From Flavobacteriaceae bacterium (lineage in GTDB: Bacteria > Bacteroidota > Bacteroidia > Flavobacteriales > Flavobacteriaceae), in contig NVSY01000030.1 of assembly GCA_002401385.1 (NCBI GenBank), positions 1-20,451 of the forward strand: 20,451 nt of DNA. Direction: 5' to 3'. Every line of letters starts with the position of its first letter. Position 1 is the stretch's first letter. The notes under the pieces are model-generated. The model saw nothing but the letters and a program-made list of their open reading frames with translations, was not told the origin of the DNA and made no database searches. Positions 1 to 7,584 of this stretch are shown here, one piece after another. The translations under genes and the position numbers were made by a program.

Positions 1-56
1 GAACCCAGGACCACCTCCTTAAAAGGGAGGTGCTCTACCAACTGAGCTACCAGGTC
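1..56 (-). tRNA. tRNA-Lys (anticodon UUU), 3' part cut off by window edge
   Basis: Read on the minus strand, the acceptor 5' strand GACCTGG lies at 56-50, followed by TA, a D-arm with GCTC/GAGC, and a perfect five-pair anticodon stem (plus-strand 26-30 with 14-18). The seven-base loop CTTTTAA has anticodon TTT at plus-strand 21-23, reading lysine AAA/AAG codons. The variable region and the start of the T-arm (CTGGGTTC) reach position 1. The rest of the T-arm and the 3' acceptor strand lie outside the window. A consensus promoter sits just upstream. About 56 of roughly 73 bases are present. Confidence 0.93.
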
Positions 57-73
57 TAGTGCCTTAGCGGGTG

Positions 74-103
74 CAAATATAAGCACTTATTTCGATTACA
101 CAA
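74..103 (-). promoter_or_regulatory. Bacteroidota-type promoter of tRNA-Lys
   Basis: On the minus strand there is TTG (plus-strand 103-101), a 19-base spacer, then TATATTTG (81-74). This matches the Bacteroidota primary-sigma consensus TTG-N17-23-TAnnTTTG. The tRNA begins 17 bases downstream of the -7 box, leaving a short 5' leader for RNase P to remove. It is the best two-box promoter I found in the window. Confidence 0.7.
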
Positions 104-115
104 GTCCTTTTAAAA

Positions 116-880
116 TTAATTATCTTTTAAATAGGCTTCCCTTACTTTCTTGAATAAATTAGACGAATACACAAAGTCCACAATGGCTTCATTATCAGTT
201 TTAAACATGTCTTTATTGGTCCCTTCCCATGCTAGCACACCGTTTTTAAGAAAAATAATTTTTTCTCCTATTTCCATCACAGAGTTCATATCATGCGAAT
301 TTATCACAGTAATTATTTCGTATTCCTTGGTGATTTCCTGAATTAAGTTATCAATTACGATGGCTGTTTGAGGATCCAATCCTGAATTAGGCTCATCACA
401 GAATAAATACTTAGGATTCATTACAATTGCTCGGGCAATGGCCACACGTTTTTGCATCCCTCCAGAAAGCTCTGTAGGGTATTTATAATTCGCATCGGAT
501 AGGTTTACACGTTCCAACACTTCGTTTACACGGTACAACATTTCTTTTTGACCATCATTAGTAAACATCTTTAAAGGAAACATTACGTTTTCTTCTACGG
601 TCAACGAATCGTACAAGGCGCTTCCTTGAAACACCATGCCTATCTCCTTTCTGAGTTGCCTACGTGTTTTAATAGTCATATCTATATGCTTACGTCCGTC
701 AAAGGAAATAACTCCGCTATCCGCCGTATGTAATCCAACTAGGCATTTTAAAAAGACTGTTTTCCCAGAACCAGACTGTCCAATAATCATATTGGTCTTC
801 CCTTTTTCAAACGTCGTACTAATTCCTTTTAACACGGCTGTATCACCAAACTTTTTGACTAAATTTTCTACTACTATCAT
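116..880 (-). CDS. mlaF: MlaF-type ABC transporter ATP-binding protein
   Basis: This is the cytoplasmic ATPase of an MCE/Mla-type ABC transporter, which moves phospholipids between the membranes. The 254 residues carry a full set of ABC motifs: Walker A GQSGSGKT at 34-41, Q-loop Gln85, signature LSGGMQKR at 138-145, Walker B ending in Asp162-Glu163 followed by PNSGLDP, and H-loop His196. The NSGLDP D-loop and KYLFCDEP stretch are typical of the MlaF branch. The start lies 3 bases after the stop of mlaE, with AGGAT upstream inside the end of mlaE, so the two genes are almost certainly translated from one mRNA. No mlaD/MCE gene follows; the next item downstream is tRNA-Lys. The substrate is inferred from the family. 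Confidence 0.88.
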   Translation of the reverse strand: MIVVENLVKKFGDTAVLKGISTTFEKGKTNMIIGQSGSGKTVFLKCLVGLHTADSGVISFDGRKHIDMTIKTRRQLRKEIGMVFQGSALYDSLTVEENVMFPLKMFTNDGQKEMLYRVNEVLERVNLSDANYKYPTELSGGMQKRVAIARAIVMNPKYLFCDEPNSGLDPQTAIVIDNLIQEITKEYEIITVINSHDMNSVMEIGEKIIFLKNGVLAWEGTNKDMFKTDNEAIVDFVYSSNLFKKVREAYLKDN

Positions 881-883
881 AAC

Positions 884-1624
884 TTATCCTAAAAGCATTT
901 GGGTTAAAAAATAATTCAGTACCACTATAACTACACTGGTCCAGACCACTGCTTGCGTACTTGCACGTCCTACCTCTAAGGAACCTCCTTTCACATAATA
1001 CCCGTGATAGGCCGGAACGGTGGCGATGACAAAGGCAAATACCAAAATTTTTATAATGGCATAAAACACATAAAACGGATTAAAATCCAATTGTATCCCG
1101 TAAATATAATCTTCAGAAAAGAACAATCCTGTTAAAACTCCAGCACAATAACCACCTATAATCCCTAGAAACATCGCAATAACCACTAGTAATGGATAGA
1201 AAAACAACACCGCTATAATTTTAGGCAATACTAAATAGTTTAGAGAATTGATTCCCATCACCTCTAGTGCATCTATTTGTTCCGTTACCCGCATAGTCCC
1301 CATACTCGAAGTAATATAAGAGCCCACTTTCCCCGCCAAAATAATAGCCATAAATGTAGGAGCAAACTCAAGAATCACCGAACGCTTGGTTGCAAAACCA
1401 ATTAAATATTTAGGAATAAACGGACTGTCTACATTCAAAGCTGTCTGAATAGCAACAACTCCACCTATAAAAAAAGAGATAAAGACAACAATCCCGACGG
1501 ATTTAAGTCCTAAATCTTCAATTTCTCTAAATAACATCTCGTTAAATATCTTCCATTTTTGAGGTTTCTTAAACACTTGTTTCAGCATTAAAAAGTACTT
1601 CCCTATGGATTTTAGGTAATTCAT
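884..1624 (-). CDS. mlaE: MlaE-type ABC transporter permease (DUF140 family)
   Basis: This is the inner-membrane permease partner of the adjacent MlaF ATPase. The 246 residues are strongly hydrophobic, with membrane segments around 40-62, 85-105, 132-170, 185-205 and 225-245. The MlaE hallmark is clear: EFAPT at 86-90, then a conserved loop at 99-122 (GKVGS...MGTMRVTEQIDALE), which forms the coupling region facing the ATPase. Length is typical of the family (about 245-260). The leader is A/T-rich; an imperfect -7 box, TACTTTAG (minus, plus-strand 1649-1642), lies just upstream but lacks a convincing -33 element. The complex would need an MCE-domain subunit encoded elsewhere. Confidence 0.88.
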   Translation of the reverse strand: MNYLKSIGKYFLMLKQVFKKPQKWKIFNEMLFREIEDLGLKSVGIVVFISFFIGGVVAIQTALNVDSPFIPKYLIGFATKRSVILEFAPTFMAIILAGKVGSYITSSMGTMRVTEQIDALEVMGINSLNYLVLPKIIAVLFFYPLLVVIAMFLGIIGGYCAGVLTGLFFSEDYIYGIQLDFNPFYVFYAIIKILVFAFVIATVPAYHGYYVKGGSLEVGRASTQAVVWTSVVIVVLNYFLTQMLLG

Positions 1625-1861
1625 ATAAGTATTTTTTTTTGCTAAAGTATTAAAATAATTGACGCTTATAAAGAAAACAGCTTCAATAACTCCCCAAATC
1701 TTTAAATAACGTTAAAATACTGCCTGTATTTTTAACCTCACAACTGTTTTCTGATTTTTAGAGCAACCTAAAAATAGCCCCTCCACTGTAAAAATGGTGC
1801 CTTTTGTTATTTACGCATAGTAAATTAAACGATTTAACTTTTCTTTTCTTTGTTTTTAAAT

Positions 1862-1869
1862 TAATTTTG
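1862..1869 (+). promoter_or_regulatory. Candidate -7 box for the hydrolase/NMO-like gene pair
   Basis: TAATTTTG matches the Bacteroidota -7 consensus TAnnTTTG and lies 43 bases before the start at 1913. The only nearby TTTG (1849-1852) is 9 bases away, too close to be a normal -33 element, so the promoter is weak, activator-dependent or spurious. The rest of the 288-base divergent gap 1625-1912 is A/T-rich and shows nothing else I can name. Confidence 0.35.
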
Positions 1870-1912
1870 CCTTCGAAAATAAGCGTTAAGCTATGAATTT
1901 CAATGATTTAAA

Positions 1913-2458
1913 ATGACCCAAAAGAAACATTTACTAATTATTTCCGACTTATGGGGCTTCCAAAATAGCGATTGGTTACAAGCATACCTAGAGCAATTGT
2001 CACCTTATTTCGAAATCTCAATATTTGATTGCTACCTGCATTCAGAGATAAGTCCTTCCCTTACTTCTGAAACAGAAATTCATTCGTATTTCATTAAAAA
2101 AGGAATGGGAATTTGCAGTGAAAAACTAACAAAAATAATCACAAAACAACCCTGTATTTTAGCCTTCAGTATTGGAGGAACCATCGCCTGGAAAACAGTT
2201 TTAAAAAACAACCAATTTAAGACGTTTTTTGCCGTCTCTGCGACCCGATTAAGGCTTGAAAACAAGAGACCAACTGGTAACATATCCCTATTTTACGGGG
2301 CGGAGGACAATTCCCGTCCTACTGAGGCTTGGTTTGAACAAAATAATATACCTTACACACTTTTCAAGGAAAAAAAGCATAATTTTTACATGAAACAGGA
2401 CAGTTCTACAAGCATCTGTTCTTCCCTAATAAACGAAAATAAATTATTAATAATATGA
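1913..2458 (+). CDS. Small alpha/beta-hydrolase-like protein, function unknown
   Basis: The 181 residues show the order of an alpha/beta-hydrolase core. An N-terminal strand LLIISDLWG (7-15) is followed by a nucleophile-elbow-like segment LAFSIGGTIAW (83-93) with Ser86, a late strand with a candidate acid Asp132 (LFYGAEDNSR), and a candidate catalytic histidine His156 (KEKKHNFYM). The elbow has Ala in place of the usual first Gly of GxSxG. The protein is short for the fold (typically 220-280), with little or no cap domain, so it may be a minimal esterase/thioesterase or an inactive relative. No signal peptide is visible. Its stop overlaps the next start as ATGA (2455-2458), indicating translational coupling. 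Fold assignment is fairly secure; activity and substrate are unknown. Confidence 0.6.
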   Translation: MTQKKHLLIISDLWGFQNSDWLQAYLEQLSPYFEISIFDCYLHSEISPSLTSETEIHSYFIKKGMGICSEKLTKIITKQPCILAFSIGGTIAWKTVLKNNQFKTFFAVSATRLRLENKRPTGNISLFYGAEDNSRPTEAWFEQNNIPYTLFKEKKHNFYMKQDSSTSICSSLINENKLLII

Positions 2459-4275
2459 TCAAAAAACATTCATTTCACATTCCAGTAATGGGAATTGGAT
2501 TTACCATTGATACGCCTCTAAAAGTGGCTCATTTGGGTATTGATTCGGTTATCTCCTTAGTCGATGATATGCTCCTTGAGAAGCTCAGAAAGGTATACTC
2601 TGATAAATTTCAAGTTCCTTACACTGAAATTAGTGATAAAATTGAAGATTTTAGAGCGAAGCGTATTACTTCCTACTTAAATCTAATCAATGGATTGGTG
2701 GAGAAAAAATTTGAGAACCTAAAGGCAAGTACTTTAGAAAAAGGACATGAGTTTAAAGAATATTTAAATTTACTTCCAGACACTTCTAAATTGAAAGAAG
2801 ACTTCTCTGTTTCTACTGAGAAATACATGAGCGATGCCAGTAACTGGCTTAAAAACAATTTGTCTTTAGGTAGTATTGATGTAAACATCATGACTAAAAT
2901 AGACAAAGATAACTTTAAGAACGGAGAACAACTTCCTGTAGAATTTAACGACGCCCACGCAGCTCTTAGAGGCTTTGCTAATAGTGACTTGTCAAGTTCG
3001 TTAATTTTATCGGCAGGTATGAATCCTCGTTTGTATGGTTATATGGAAAATTTCAAGGATTTTTTCCCAGACATAAACGGTGCTATCAAAAAGAAAATTG
3101 TCTTAAAAGTAAGTGACTATCGATCTGCCTTGATTCAAGGAAAATTTTTAGCAAAGAAAGGGCTTTGGGTTTCTGAATTCCGAATAGAATCTGGTTTAAA
3201 CTGTGGAGGGCATGCATTTGCTACCGATGGTTTTTTAATGGGCCCTATTTTAGCAGAGTTTAGAGAAAACAGAGATATTTTAATTCAATCTATCCACGAA
3301 ATTTTAGTCGCAGCACTCGAAAATAAAGGAAGAATTATTCCTGAAAAACCGATCGATTTAAAAATAACAGCACAGGGAGGTGTAGGAACCGCCGAAGAGC
3401 ATGACTTTTTATTGGATCACTACGAACTCAATTCTGTAGGATGGGGATCTCCATTTTTATTGGTTCCAGAAGCTACTGTCGTAGACACAGCCTCTCTGGA
3501 AAAATTAAAAGTTGCCAAAGAGAAAGACCTATATTTAAGTGATATATCTCCACTAGGCGTCCCTTTTAACAGTTTGGAAGGAAACACCAAAGACATCGAA
3601 AAATTGGAGAAAGTGGCAAAAGGGAGACCTGGAAGCTCTTGTCCAAAAAAATATTTAGCCTTGGCAAAAGATGCCGATGGTAAAAATATATGTACTGCAT
3701 CACGTAAATTTCAACATTTTAAATTGAAAGAATTGGATGCCGAAATACTGTCAGAAAAAGACCGTTCAAAAAGATTCGAAGACATCATTGTAAAATCGTG
3801 TATTTGTGTTGGATTAGGTACTTCTGCATTATTAGAAAATAACTTGGACACTAAAAAAGAAGGAGAAGGTGTTTCCATTTGCCCAGGACCAAATATGGCT
3901 TATTTTTCAAAAACATTAAAATTGAAAGAAATGGTAGGACATATTTACGGAAAACAAAACGTCATAGAGCGTATTGACAGACCTAATATGTTTATCAAAG
4001 AATTAGACTTATACCTTGATTATTTAAAAAACAGGATTGGTGAAACCAATGCTTCTATGAATAAAAAACAAGAAAAATACTTGACTAATTTCTCTAAGAA
4101 CCTCTTTAATGGAATTCAGTATTACGACCAAATGTTTAAATCATTGAAAACTCAATTTGAGGATTCAAAATTACTTATTTTAAATCAATTGGAAATAAGT
4201 AGACAAACACTACAAGTATTGGAAATAAAAATTGACACCCTAAAAATGCAAGCCATCGCGGTAAAAGCATCTTAA
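2455..4275 (+). CDS. Conserved-looking 606-aa protein, possible FMN TIM-barrel (nitronate monooxygenase-like) with Cys-rich C-terminal region
   Basis: I do not recognise this gene. Three segments resemble, in order, the nitronate monooxygenase/2-nitropropane dioxygenase barrel. The first is an N-terminal PVMGIGFTIDTPLKVA (10-25). The second is a GGH motif (Cys250-Gly-Gly-His253), where the family has AGGH. The third is AQGGVGTAEEH (306-316) followed by GWGSPFLLVPE, where the family has AAGGI and GTRFLAT. A mostly helical stretch of about 130 residues (45-175) appears to be an insertion. Beyond the barrel, five cysteines (396, 413, 449, 451, 476) sit in otherwise conserved-looking motifs such as RPGSSCPKK and SICPGPN, suggesting a metal or Fe-S site. 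Residues about 500-606 are helical and coiled-coil-like. It is cytoplasmic by appearance and coupled to the hydrolase-like gene before it. The family assignment is inference from motif order only. Confidence 0.45.
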   Translation: MIKKHSFHIPVMGIGFTIDTPLKVAHLGIDSVISLVDDMLLEKLRKVYSDKFQVPYTEISDKIEDFRAKRITSYLNLINGLVEKKFENLKASTLEKGHEFKEYLNLLPDTSKLKEDFSVSTEKYMSDASNWLKNNLSLGSIDVNIMTKIDKDNFKNGEQLPVEFNDAHAALRGFANSDLSSSLILSAGMNPRLYGYMENFKDFFPDINGAIKKKIVLKVSDYRSALIQGKFLAKKGLWVSEFRIESGLNCGGHAFATDGFLMGPILAEFRENRDILIQSIHEILVAALENKGRIIPEKPIDLKITAQGGVGTAEEHDFLLDHYELNSVGWGSPFLLVPEATVVDTASLEKLKVAKEKDLYLSDISPLGVPFNSLEGNTKDIEKLEKVAKGRPGSSCPKKYLALAKDADGKNICTASRKFQHFKLKELDAEILSEKDRSKRFEDIIVKSCICVGLGTSALLENNLDTKKEGEGVSICPGPNMAYFSKTLKLKEMVGHIYGKQNVIERIDRPNMFIKELDLYLDYLKNRIGETNASMNKKQEKYLTNFSKNLFNGIQYYDQMFKSLKTQFEDSKLLILNQLEISRQTLQVLEIKIDTLKMQAIAVKAS

Positions 4276-4295
4276 GCGTATTCAACATATACGAT

Positions 4296-4337
4296 AAGCC
4301 ACTCCTAAATAATTCTATTTTTGAGTGGCTTTTTTTT
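4296..4337 (+). terminator. Rho-independent terminator after the 606-aa gene
   Basis: A perfect 9-bp stem, AAGCCACTC (4296-4304) with GAGTGGCTT (4323-4331), encloses an 18-base loop and runs into a T-tract (4330-4337). It starts 20 bases after the stop codon. No matching A-tract lies on the left side, so it should act only on plus-strand transcription. It isolates the hydrolase/NMO-like pair from the copper block. Confidence 0.85.
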
Positions 4338-4422
4338 AGGGATGCATCCTGAAAAATTATCATAACTAACGGTCAAAGAATCGCCTTACAATTCTTTAAT
4401 GGTATAATTAACTTCAATTCCC

Positions 4423-4430
4423 TACATTTG
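4423..4430 (+). promoter_or_regulatory. Candidate -7 box for the HMA-AraC regulator
   Basis: TACATTTG matches TAnnTTTG and ends 20 bases before the ATG at 4451. No TTG is found at the usual distance upstream, so the -33 element is missing or degenerate. The position right after the terminator at 4296-4337 supports an independent transcript starting here. Confidence 0.5.
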
Positions 4431-4450
4431 AATTCAAAAACACTCCTTTA

Positions 4451-5017
4451 ATGAATCACTTACTTCACATAAAAAACATGGTATGTCCGCGATGTATTAG
4501 CGCCGTATCGGATTTATTAATCAAACTTAACATAAACACTACGGACATTCAACTAGGAGAAGTTACATTAAGTAGCCCTATCGATATTACTACGAAAGAA
4601 ACACTAGCGAACCTCCTATTATCCATTGGATTTGAGCTTATTCTAGATAAAAACGCTACATATATTACCCAAATCAAAACACTTATTATTGATAATATTC
4701 GTCATAATAATGAAGGAATACGCTATAATATCTCTACTATTATTGCCTTAAAAATAGGCCAGGAATATACCACTTTAAGTAAATTATTTTCATCCATCGA
4801 AGGCATCACGATAGAAAAATACAATGTAAAACAAAAAATAGAGTATGTTAAAGAACTCTTATTCTACAAAGATTTTACGCTCTCTGAAATTGCTTTTAAA
4901 TTAGATTACAGCAGTGCAGCCCATCTGTCCAGCCAATTTAAACAACAAACAGGAATGACACCTAGCGCTTTTAAAAAGTTAAAAGGTCCCTCTCACACCC
5001 CTATAGACAATCTTTAA
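4451..5017 (+). CDS. HMA-domain/AraC-type fusion regulator, probably copper-responsive
   Basis: The 188 residues join two modules. Residues 1 to about 66 form a heavy-metal-associated-like ferredoxin fold with Cys12-Pro-Arg-Cys15 at the position of the metal-binding CxxC. Residues about 85-178 form an AraC-family double helix-turn-helix; the second is clear (FTLSEIAFKLDYSSAAHLSSQFK at 142-164, then TGMTPSAFKK), the first is more diverged (YTTLSKLFSSIEGIT at 106-120). It lacks the large N-terminal sugar-binding domain of classical AraC. Placement directly upstream of a Cu+-ATPase and a chaperone implies that it senses Cu(I) through its own CxxC and activates that operon. Metal identity is inferred from context. 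It lies 92 bases upstream of copA with a separate -7 box for copA between them. Confidence 0.8.
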   Translation: MNHLLHIKNMVCPRCISAVSDLLIKLNINTTDIQLGEVTLSSPIDITTKETLANLLLSIGFELILDKNATYITQIKTLIIDNIRHNNEGIRYNISTIIALKIGQEYTTLSKLFSSIEGITIEKYNVKQKIEYVKELLFYKDFTLSEIAFKLDYSSAAHLSSQFKQQTGMTPSAFKKLKGPSHTPIDNL

Positions 5018-5032
5018 GAACACGAAGGGCCG

Positions 5033-5061
5033 AATTATATATGTTTTTCTCTAAATTATGT
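5033..5061 (+). promoter_or_regulatory. Candidate operator: direct repeat AATTATrT spaced 21 bp upstream of copA
   Basis: AATTATAT (5033-5040) and AATTATGT (5054-5061) are in direct orientation with start-to-start spacing of 21 bp, two helical turns, the arrangement favoured by AraC-type activators. The proximal copy ends 24 bases before the -7 box at 5086, so it would overlap the -35/-33 region, as expected for class II activation. The region is very A/T-rich and chance occurrence is a real possibility. Confidence 0.3.
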
Positions 5062-5085
5062 AATTAAAAATAGAAGTCCCCACCT

Positions 5086-5093
5086 TACCTTTG
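5086..5093 (+). promoter_or_regulatory. Candidate -7 box of the copA operon
   Basis: TACCTTTG is a consensus TAnnTTTG box that ends 16 bases before the copA ATG at 5110. There is no clear TTG 17-23 bases upstream, which fits a promoter that depends on an activator such as the neighbouring HMA-AraC protein. Confidence 0.55.
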
Positions 5094-5109
5094 TAAAAAA
5101 AATACAATT

Positions 5110-7344
5110 ATGGTAACCTCTAATCCTACATTTACAACATCTAGCTACAAAGTTTCAGGCATGACCTGTGCGGCATGTGCCATTAGCTTAGAGTCCTATT
5201 TAGGCTACGTAGATGGGATTCAGAAAGTACTTGTTAATTACCCCAACCAATCTGTGTATTTAGAATACGACACAGAAGCAGTCAGTTTTGAAACGATTAA
5301 AGAAAAGGCCAAAGAAATTAGTTATACTTTAATTTCTGAGGACGATACCACAGGGCAAGAGAGTTTTGAATCCCTTGAAAAGAACCGTTTAAAAACCCTT
5401 CGTAAAAAACTAAGAGTAGCGACTATATTCTCCACTCCTGTCTTTATAATATCCATGTTTTTTATGGGAAGTATTCCCTACGAAAATTGGATTTTACTTG
5501 CTTTGTCCATCCCCGTATTATTTTGGTGTGGAAGTGATTTTTTTAAAACAGCCTACACAAAACTCAAACATAAAACAACAAATATGGATACGTTGGTTGC
5601 ACTCAGCACTGGCGTCGCCTTTTCTTTTAGTTTTTTCAATACTATATATCCTCAATATTTCATGGATAAAGGAGTGATGCCACATGTGTATTACGAATCT
5701 GCCGTAATTATCATCACGCTTATTTTATTAGGTCGTTTTTTAGAGGAGCAAGCCAAAGGAAAAACATCCGCTGCTATTAAAAGTCTCATGGGACTGCAAC
5801 CTAAAGAAGTAACTGCGATTAGAAATGGAGAAGAAGTGACCATTCTTTTAAATGACATCTTACTCGGAGAAATGATTGTTTTAAAGCCTGGAGATAAAGT
5901 TCCCGTAGATGGAAAAGTAAAAAAAGGACAGTCCTATATAGATGAGAGTATGATTACTGGAGAACCTATTCCTGTTTTAAAATCTAAAGGTGACCTTGTC
6001 TATTCAGGAACAATTAACCAAAAAGGATCCCTACGAATTCTTGCAAAAAAAATAGGAAAGGCAACCGTCTTATCCCAAATTATTCAGCGCGTCCAACAGG
6101 CACAAGCAAGCAAACCAAACATTCAGAAATTAGCAGATAAAATAGCAAGTGTTTTTGTACCTATTGTCATTAGCTTAGCACTCATCACATTTGTAATATG
6201 GATGTTCTTTGGGCCAGCACCCACCTTTACTTATGCCATCTTAGCATTAATTACAGTTCTCATTATTGCGTGTCCATGTGCATTAGGATTAGCGACACCT
6301 ACTGCTCTAATGGTAGGAATAGGAAAAGGAGCCTCCCAAGGTATTCTTATAAAAGATGCCCAAACACTAGAAACCGCCTATAAAACAGACGTCTTAATTT
6401 TAGATAAAACAGGAACTATTACCGAAGGTCGCCCTACAATTACGGATGCTATATGGATAGATCACAGTAATAAAATAATGCTCTCATCCATACTACTAGA
6501 CCTGGAATCTCAATCGGAACACCCACTAGCTAGCGCCTTAGCCAATCATTTGAAAGAAATTCACACATCCCCTATCCCAACGGATAATTTTGAAAGTATT
6601 ACAGGAATGGGAGCGAAAGCCACTTATAATAAAAAGGAATATTATGTAGGAAATGAGAAACTGATGAGCAGTCGTAACCTAAAAATCGAGGCTACAATTG
6701 CGAAGCAAGCGAACACCCTTAAGTCTGAAGGAAAAACAGTCATCTATTTTAGTGAATCGGAGAACATAGTGGCTCTTTTTGCCATAACCGATGCCATTAA
6801 AGAAAATGCAAGACAGGCTATTTCTGACATTCAACACTTAGGCATAGAAGTATACATGCTCACCGGTGACAATGAACAAACGGCACAGATAATAGCAGCA
6901 CAAGTAGGTATAAAAAACATTCATGCCAATTTAATGCCGACTGACAAAGGATCTTTTGTAAAGGAATTACAGGAGCTAGGTCATATCGTAACGATGGTCG
7001 GGGACGGTATTAACGATTCTCATGCCTTGGCACAAGCCGACGTAGGAATTGCCATGGGAAGCGGTACAGACATCGCGATGGAAAGTGCAGGAATAACATT
7101 GATGAGTTCAGACATTCGTCAATTATCCAATGCGCTAAAATTATCCAAAGAAACGATGAAAACCATTCGTCAAAACCTATTTTGGGCATTTATTTACAAC
7201 CTAATCGCCATTCCTATAGCCGCAGGAATACTCTATCCTTTCAATGGTTTTTTATTAAATCCAATGATTGCTGGAGCAGCGATGTCCATGAGTTCAATTT
7301 CCGTACTTATGAACAGTTTACGACTTAAAAACAAGCAATTATAA
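5110..7344 (+). CDS. copA: Cu+-exporting P1B-1-type ATPase
   Basis: This inner-membrane pump exports cytoplasmic Cu(I) using ATP. The 744 residues contain one N-terminal HMA domain with GMTCAAC (Cys20, Cys23), the actuator motif TGEP (283-286), the membrane metal site Cys388-Pro-Cys390, the phosphorylation motif DKTGT with Asp432, and the hinge GDGIND (631-636). The P1B-1 subclass is shown by Tyr696-Asn697 in transmembrane helix 7 and MSMSS (725-729) in helix 8, the residues that complete the Cu(I) transport sites. The first two membrane helices lie around 105-145. It has its own -7 box, follows the HMA-AraC regulator and is followed after 19 bases by a small copper chaperone, so the three likely form one copper-tolerance unit. 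Confidence 0.93.
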   Translation: MVTSNPTFTTSSYKVSGMTCAACAISLESYLGYVDGIQKVLVNYPNQSVYLEYDTEAVSFETIKEKAKEISYTLISEDDTTGQESFESLEKNRLKTLRKKLRVATIFSTPVFIISMFFMGSIPYENWILLALSIPVLFWCGSDFFKTAYTKLKHKTTNMDTLVALSTGVAFSFSFFNTIYPQYFMDKGVMPHVYYESAVIIITLILLGRFLEEQAKGKTSAAIKSLMGLQPKEVTAIRNGEEVTILLNDILLGEMIVLKPGDKVPVDGKVKKGQSYIDESMITGEPIPVLKSKGDLVYSGTINQKGSLRILAKKIGKATVLSQIIQRVQQAQASKPNIQKLADKIASVFVPIVISLALITFVIWMFFGPAPTFTYAILALITVLIIACPCALGLATPTALMVGIGKGASQGILIKDAQTLETAYKTDVLILDKTGTITEGRPTITDAIWIDHSNKIMLSSILLDLESQSEHPLASALANHLKEIHTSPIPTDNFESITGMGAKATYNKKEYYVGNEKLMSSRNLKIEATIAKQANTLKSEGKTVIYFSESENIVALFAITDAIKENARQAISDIQHLGIEVYMLTGDNEQTAQIIAAQVGIKNIHANLMPTDKGSFVKELQELGHIVTMVGDGINDSHALAQADVGIAMGSGTDIAMESAGITLMSSDIRQLSNALKLSKETMKTIRQNLFWAFIYNLIAIPIAAGILYPFNGFLLNPMIAGAAMSMSSISVLMNSLRLKNKQL

Positions 7345-7363
7345 ATCATTAAAACAATAGACT

Positions 7364-7573
7364 ATGAATACTTATAAATTTAAAACCAATATCAACTGTG
7401 GGAGTTGCATTAAGTCTGTGACTCCTTTTTTAAACGATGTAGACAATGTAGATGCTTGGAAAGTAGATACGGACCATCCAGAAAAAACATTAGAAGTCCA
7501 GTTAGATGACACAGATTATCAGACTGTTATAAGTGCTGTTACCAAAGCTGGATTCAAAATTACCGCTCTTTAA
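7364..7573 (+). CDS. CopZ-like small HMA-domain copper chaperone
   Basis: A 69-residue protein made only of an HMA ferredoxin-like fold. The metal-binding loop is NINCGSCIKSV, with Cys12 and Cys15, followed by an acidic C-terminal half and a closing AGFKI strand. Family members bind Cu(I) and hand it to the soluble domain of a P1B ATPase. The gene begins 19 bases after copA and ends 11 bases before the next gene, so it is cotranscribed with both. The loop is CGSC rather than the common CxxC with Met before it (MxCxxC); Asn11 replaces the usual Thr/Ser, which could shift affinity. Confidence 0.85.
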   Translation: MNTYKFKTNINCGSCIKSVTPFLNDVDNVDAWKVDTDHPEKTLEVQLDDTDYQTVISAVTKAGFKITAL

Positions 7574-7584
7574 AACCACATAAA

